Shown: positions 59,566 to 64,000 of the stretch, in pieces
Position numbering within the stretch: position 1 is the first letter of the stretch
Layout: every line of letters starts with the position of its first letter
DNA from: Citrus sinensis
Lineage: Eukaryota > Streptophyta > Magnoliopsida > Sapindales > Rutaceae
Reading direction: 5' to 3'
Assembly: GCF_022201045.2 (NCBI RefSeq)
Contig: NC_068564.1
Coordinates: forward strand, 22,597,001-22,661,000
Length of the DNA stretch: 64,000 nt
Made by a program: the position numbers and the translations under genes
Notes under the pieces: generated by a model
The model's input: the letters and a program-made list of their open reading frames with translations, nothing else
Database searches by the model: none
Told to the model about the DNA's origin: nothing

Positions 59566-59951
59566 ATAATTTCTTCACTAAAAATTCTCTTAATAATTTA
59601 AGAAATTAAGATTTTATGCTTCATAGAAATGCGATTGATTAATTATGTAAACAAATAAAACCTTTTTAAAGTTTCAAAACACCAGGGAGCATTTGGAAAC
59701 AAAGCGAAAATCTTAGACAAAAAATGAGGACAGAAATAAAGTAAACCGGGTCGGTTTTGTTTATCATAATTTTTGAATTATCAAGATAAATCGATTCGGT
59801 CTCGTTCTATCAAAATACGTGGCATCCGTTGAGTACTGACAAAAAAATATCATCACTTGTGGGTGTGACGTGGTGGTATTAAAGTAAAGCCTATGGACAC
59901 CAATTAATAAAAGTTGGCTGCGACGTTGCAGCATCATCCTCATCAGACAGA
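59566..59951 (+). promoter_or_regulatory. Upstream region of the aldo-keto reductase gene
   Basis: Short spacer between the Tat 3' LTR and the gene. It has an ACGTGG core at 59816-59821 and another gacgtggt at about 59867. The retroelement ends less than 400 bases before the start codon, so it may supply or disturb the promoter. Confidence 0.4.
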
Positions 59952-61107
59952 ATGGATAACTCTATACAGCCGACGTCAGCACTGAGCTCCTCTTCTGGCC
60001 ACCGGAATATGCCCGTGATAGGCCTGGGCTGTGCGGTTGGCAAATCGAACTTGAACGCCTTGAAGCTGGCGGTGCTGGAGGCCATCAAGCTGGGTTACAG
60101 ACATTTTGACACGGCTGCAATTTACGGAACCGAGAAGGCTCTGGGAGAAGCAATAGCCGAAGCACTCAGGCTTGGCCTCGTCACTTCCCGTGAACAACTC
60201 TTCATCACTTCCAAGCTCTGGTGCCACAACGCTCATCACGACCGCGTTATCCCGGCAATAAAGAAGTCTCTCAGGTAACAAAATTTAATAACAAAACAAG
60301 CTATCTAGCTCTCTGTCAGGGTGTCAGTAATAGATTACTTTCTGTGTCTGATGTGCAGTGCGCTTCAAATGGAATATTTAGACCTCTACCTCATTCACTG
60401 GCCCATCAGTGCTAAGCCAACATCAGAGGAGGAAGAGGTTGGAATGTCTCTGCCTAATAAAGAGGACCTTTCACCTTTGGACTACAAGGGCGTGTGGGAA
60501 GCCATGGAAGAATCTCAAAGGCTCGGCCTCACTAAGTCCATTGGTCTCAGCAACTTCTCTTGCAAGAAGATTGACACTATACTCACCTTCGCTACCATCC
60601 CTCCTTCCATCAATCAGGTGAGCTTGCCACAAACTATGTTTGTACGAACTCATATGACATAATATGATTGGTTGAATGAAAGCAACACGTATTTCTTTTT
60701 TGAAGGTGGAGATGCACCCTGTCTGGCAACAAAGGAAGCTTAGAGAATTTTGCAAGGTCAAGGGCATGAATGTCACGGCGTACTCACCTTTGGGAGCCGT
60801 AGGGACAAGATGGGGAAGCAATCAAGTCATGGAGAATGAAGCACTAAAGCAGATTGCAGAGGCTCATGGCAAGACTGTCGCTCAGGTTTCTCTTAGATGG
60901 ATAGTTGAGCAAGGAGTGACAGTTGTTGTCAGGAGCCTCAATCCAGAGAGATTGAAGCAGAACCTGGGGATCTTCGATTGGGAATTAACTGATGACGACT
61001 ATGACAAGATTAATCAAATCGCACAGCGTAGATTGATACCAAGTGATTTCCTTATTTCCCCTCATGGACCATTCAAGACCCCTGAGGAGCTGTGGAATGA
61101 TGGCTAG
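59952..61107 (+). CDS. Aldo-keto reductase (AKR4-type)
   Basis: Three exons with GT-AG introns: 59952-60274, 60359-60617 and 60706-61107. They total 984 bases for 327 residues, the usual AKR length. The catalytic tetrad is complete: D53 and Y58 in [15 protein letters not shown]88 in FITSKLW, and H122 in [19 protein letters not shown] and YSPLG are also typical. It is closest in feel to plant codeinone reductase / 6'-deoxychalcone synthase-like enzymes: soluble NADPH-dependent reductases of ketones and polyketide intermediates. The substrate cannot be read from the sequence. In the cofactor loop the usual Lys-Ser reads Arg-Ser (R270-S271 in [14 protein letters not shown]), a conservative change near the NADPH 2'-phosphate. 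No lesions. Confidence 0.93.
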
Positions 61108-61798
61108 TTTCAGACTTTCGAAATACAAATATTCCAAAAATTATATGAAATGTAATAATTAATTTCAAATGTAAGGTTCTATAATTTGAATTTTAATAAT
61201 GATGGAAATGCAAACACTTTTGTAATTGAAAAGTGTATGCACTGCTTGCATGTTTCTTCACCAATTTTGATACCAGTTTTTATCCAGGGCACCGGCACGC
61301 ACCTCTAATATGTAATCATGAATATTCTGATAAAAAATAGAGAAAATATGGACCAGTGAAGAGGGACTCAACATGCAATCATCCGAAGACTACATATATC
61401 AACTGGTTAAGCGAAAAATGAATCAACAATTCATCATCCAATAGTTTCCGCTGACACCCATCAACTAAAAATGTCTACAACTAATAGAGCATCATCAGTA
61501 ACAGAAATTCAGCTTGACTATTTATAACAAGAATTTCTTTAGAGCAAAGCTTGCATATAACATCCATTAACTTGCTTTTCAAGTCAAAATTGGAAAATAC
61601 ATAAACCCAAATGTATTATAAGATTCACTTGGTGAATGTTTCAGATTCTGATTGAGCTACCAACAAGGTTATGAGTTTTGAGTCCATCCCTTGAACAGGA
61701 TGACAAAGAACAAAATTAACTTTTTTTGAGTTTTGCTTCTTCTACAAACCTAATTTAACTCCCTCTCGTTCATGAAGCAGAAAATTGTCAACATCTCT
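61108..61798. other. Convergent 3' flanks of AKR and PPI genes
   Basis: The reductase (plus) and the proton pump interactor (minus) converge here. The sequence is non-coding and should contain both 3' UTRs. Confidence 0.5.
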
Positions 61799-62884
61799 TC
61801 ACTGAAGATAGTAGTATACGAGGACCAGGATCAACAGGACTACCGCAGCTGCAGGTGCAGCCCATACCCAGTAGTTAGTAGACTTCTTCCGCTTCAGGAT
61901 GGCCTTTGGAAGTGATTCTGGACCCCTTGCTCGAGACCTGTACTTGACAGTATTCTCCTTCCGGACCCTAGGTTTTGCTGGAGTTGGAGCCTCAACTGGT
62001 GCTTCAACATTTACATCAGCATTTTCTGCTTCCTCTACCTCTGCAACAGCAGATTCCTCAGTGGTAGCAGTTCCAGAGGCTCCAGGCTTATTATTATTCT
62101 TTGACCTTCCTTTCTTTTCTTCAAGCGCCTGAAATCAATCAAGAAACAATCATATTAGTTCCAAATTAATTGCCAGTAAAACAGTAATGGTAAAAAAATA
62201 AGTTCCATAAATAATTTCCTTGCGCTGCTTTTCAGCTCTTAAAGCCGCCTTTGCTACTTTCGCCTCTTCCTTCTTCCTCTTTCTTTCCATGCCTTCCCTA
62301 GCTTTTGCTCTATCCTCTTCTTTTTTCATTTCCCTCAACTTAGCTTCATCCACTTTCTTTTCTGAAGCAGGCTTTTCTACTACAGGGATCTCAAAATCTG
62401 CTGTGTCTTCAGTCTCTTTCTTAGCGGCTTCTTTCTGAACCTTCTGGGTTGGCAGGGTATCTTTCTGTGAAGCAGACTTGGAATCTCCCTTTGATTGTTT
62501 TACATTAGGCTTTGCCACAATCTCTGGTTCAGAGGGTACTGAAGTCTCTGCCACCACCAATGGCTTCTCATCAGGGTTCCTTATACGTCCATCCCTGCTC
62601 AACTGCCGCATGTCCAACGATTGCAAAAGTCTCTTTTCGTAATCATCCCTGAAAGCCTTGTTATTATTCCAGAGGGTCATATATTTCTCAACCTGATAAA
62701 CAAAGAAGATTTAAGTAACGGATGAGGAGACAAAATATTTAACTTGTGCAACACAAAGTAAAAGATGAGTACAAGTCTAACAAACCTCTGAGTTTGATAA
62801 TTCCTTGAGACCTTGGACATCTTTCTTGACAGACATGGCTTTGGCTTCGTTCAAGAGTGCGCGGTATTGAAAAAAGTAGGCATT
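61799..62884 (-). CDS. Proton pump interactor 1-like, 3' exons only
   Basis: The last three exons seen are 62786-62884, 62219-62692 and 61799-62128, 301 codons in frame. The 5' part lies beyond the window. PPI proteins bind the regulatory C-terminus of plasma-membrane H+-ATPase and are anchored in the endomembrane by a C-terminal helix. Seen here: [14 protein letters not shown] (coiled coil), [20 protein letters not shown] (a family hallmark), a Lys/Glu-rich charged stretch ([20 protein letters not shown]) and a basic RKKSTNYW just before a 19-residue membrane helix ([19 protein letters not shown]) and a short tail ending LQ. The intron between the last two exons (62129-62218, 90 bases) ends in a normal AG, but the family-consistent donor reads AAG|GAAATT instead of GT. 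Confidence 0.85.
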
Positions 62885-64000
62885 CTGAAAAATAGGTTAA
62901 GATTCAGTGAGGCTAATTGTTCAATATCACACACACACACATATACCTTGGCAGACAATCAAGATGATAAAAGTTTTATATTGTCAACAACCAAAAAAGA
63001 GATTGAGCATATTTACTGACAAACTTATTCATGTAATTGCATTTTTATTTACAAAACTTAAACATATTCATTAAAAAATGCATCGTAAGGCAAGCTTCAA
63101 GAAACATTTATCAATTAAATACTTTTGTAGAAGCAAAAGAGAAGCAGATGACGAGAATTCAATGATCCTGGAAGAACAGATCTCATCACGAGTAACATGA
63201 TACATGCAATATGATGTTTCATTGTTTTACATGCTCAAAAGACATCTAGAAGCCAGCAAATTTACACCATTTGCAGGAGCACGCACATACAAGCTCCTGG
63301 ACGGATGCACAAGCACGCTCAGTCTATCTTCTAGATGGTGGATAAAGAGTTGATTAATGCAAACACTAAAGAAGAAGCCTCCAGAAAATGCTCATACCAA
63401 AATATATGAACATTGGCAATGCTGATATCAAATGTCATGAAATCAAACCATAAACCACAGTCCTACTGGAACCTGCTCACATTGTATAGGTATGAACCTT
63501 GGCTTTCATGGATCCAAAGCCACAAATCTACACACTCTTGTGTTATGTCAAATATATGTATATACGATAAGAAGTACGGTAATTGACATTTGAAACTTTT
63601 ATATCTAGAAAAACTTGAAAAATATTTTAGTGGAAGGAAAATATGCAATCACTAAAACTATTTTAATCCATAAAAAAAAATACTCCTATATGGGTTGTAA
63701 AGTCAATAAACAAGTTCAATACTTGGAAACATAATCAAATAGACAAAGCAGCAGGAGAGGATACAAAACTGAGGGCTATAGGATTTTATAACAAGATTAG
63801 AAGTTCTGATGATTGGAATAACTAATTACAAGTTCTGATGATTGGAATAACTAATAAGAACAACCCCTGACCCAAAACATAGAGAGAGAGAGAGAGAGAA
63901 TTAATACTTGATCCTAGAAGAAACCCAGAAAAGAGATAATTCAGTGGATTCTCATGCACAATTCCTATTCACATTTCTCAAAACAAGTAGCTCTTTGTAA
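62885..64000 (-). other. Large PPI intron (or upstream sequence)
   Basis: No further PPI exon is recognised, so this is probably one long intron. It contains a 26-base direct repeat (63801-63826 and 63830-63855, aagttctgatgattggaata..) and a GA microsatellite (63881-63899). Confidence 0.5.
63801..63855. repeat. Two-copy 29-bp tandem repeat
   Basis: aagttctgatgattggaata plus actaat occurs twice, 29 bases apart, identical in both copies. Confidence 0.9.

Noticed and set aside
60321..60662. Alternative reductase start in exon 2
   Set aside because: Splicing exon 1 at 60274 to 60359 restores the full catalytic tetrad; the exon 2 frame alone lacks the Asp, Tyr and Lys.
1..64000. CRISPR arrays, prophage, operons or bacterial defence genes
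   Set aside because: The window is plant nuclear DNA with spliced genes; no short regularly spaced repeats or bacterial genes were seen.

Overview
This window is eukaryotic plant nuclear DNA, almost certainly from a woody eudicot (rosid-like). The evidence is AT-rich spacers, short GT-AG introns, plant-only gene families (VQ motif, STIG1, proton pump interactor) and many LTR retrotransposons, MITEs and a SINE. No species is asserted. Nothing in it is prokaryotic: no operons, CRISPR or phage.

Layout. 1-7200 is repeats: a TRIM-like mini-retroelement (1112-1638), a degenerate Copia element on the minus strand (2274-6944) and a small MITE. 7509-11136 is an intron-containing, broken copy of DEP1, the methionine-salvage dehydratase/enolase-phosphatase. 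It is followed by an apparently intact VQ-motif gene (13738-14505, minus). 15-22 kb is AT-rich spacer with a foldback element and a recent 189-bp tandem duplication. 22618-26938 (minus) is a complete eight-exon DRP5A dynamin-like gene. Its 5' flank was duplicated in tandem: copy 1 is about 26950-31375 and copy 2 about 31376-41217. Both copies were later filled with insertions: a SINE with perfect target-site duplication, two PIF/Harbinger-type elements, a hAT-type element, and a 5.4-kb Gypsy palindrome with two inward-facing LTRs. 42650-43117 (plus) is a STIG1-family gene (GRI-type) with a decayed fragment of itself 0.5 kb downstream. 46101-50592 (minus) is a ten-exon YlmH-like S4 RNA-binding protein gene carrying a Mutator-like foldback in intron 6. 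51890-59565 is a decayed Tat-type Gypsy element with an antisense ORF. 59952-61107 (plus) is an aldo-keto reductase. 61799 to the window end (minus) holds the 3' part of a proton-pump-interactor gene.

Gene relations. DRP5A, STIG1/GRI and the S4 gene stand in the same order as Arabidopsis At1g53140-At1g53130-At1g53120. DEP1 next to a VQ gene recalls At5g53850-At5g53830 (both locus orders from memory). The genes otherwise act independently: cytokinesis-type dynamin, secreted Cys-rich peptide precursor, organellar RNA binding, NADPH-dependent reduction, and H+-ATPase regulation.

I found no clearly new multi-gene system. The most interesting structure is the Gypsy palindrome at 33681-39081. Either LTR promoter would read through it and make a long hairpin RNA, so it could be a silencing trigger for its own family. 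Next are the duplicated DRP5A 5' flank, two candidate non-GT splice donors (S4 and PPI genes), and the antisense ORF of the Tat element.
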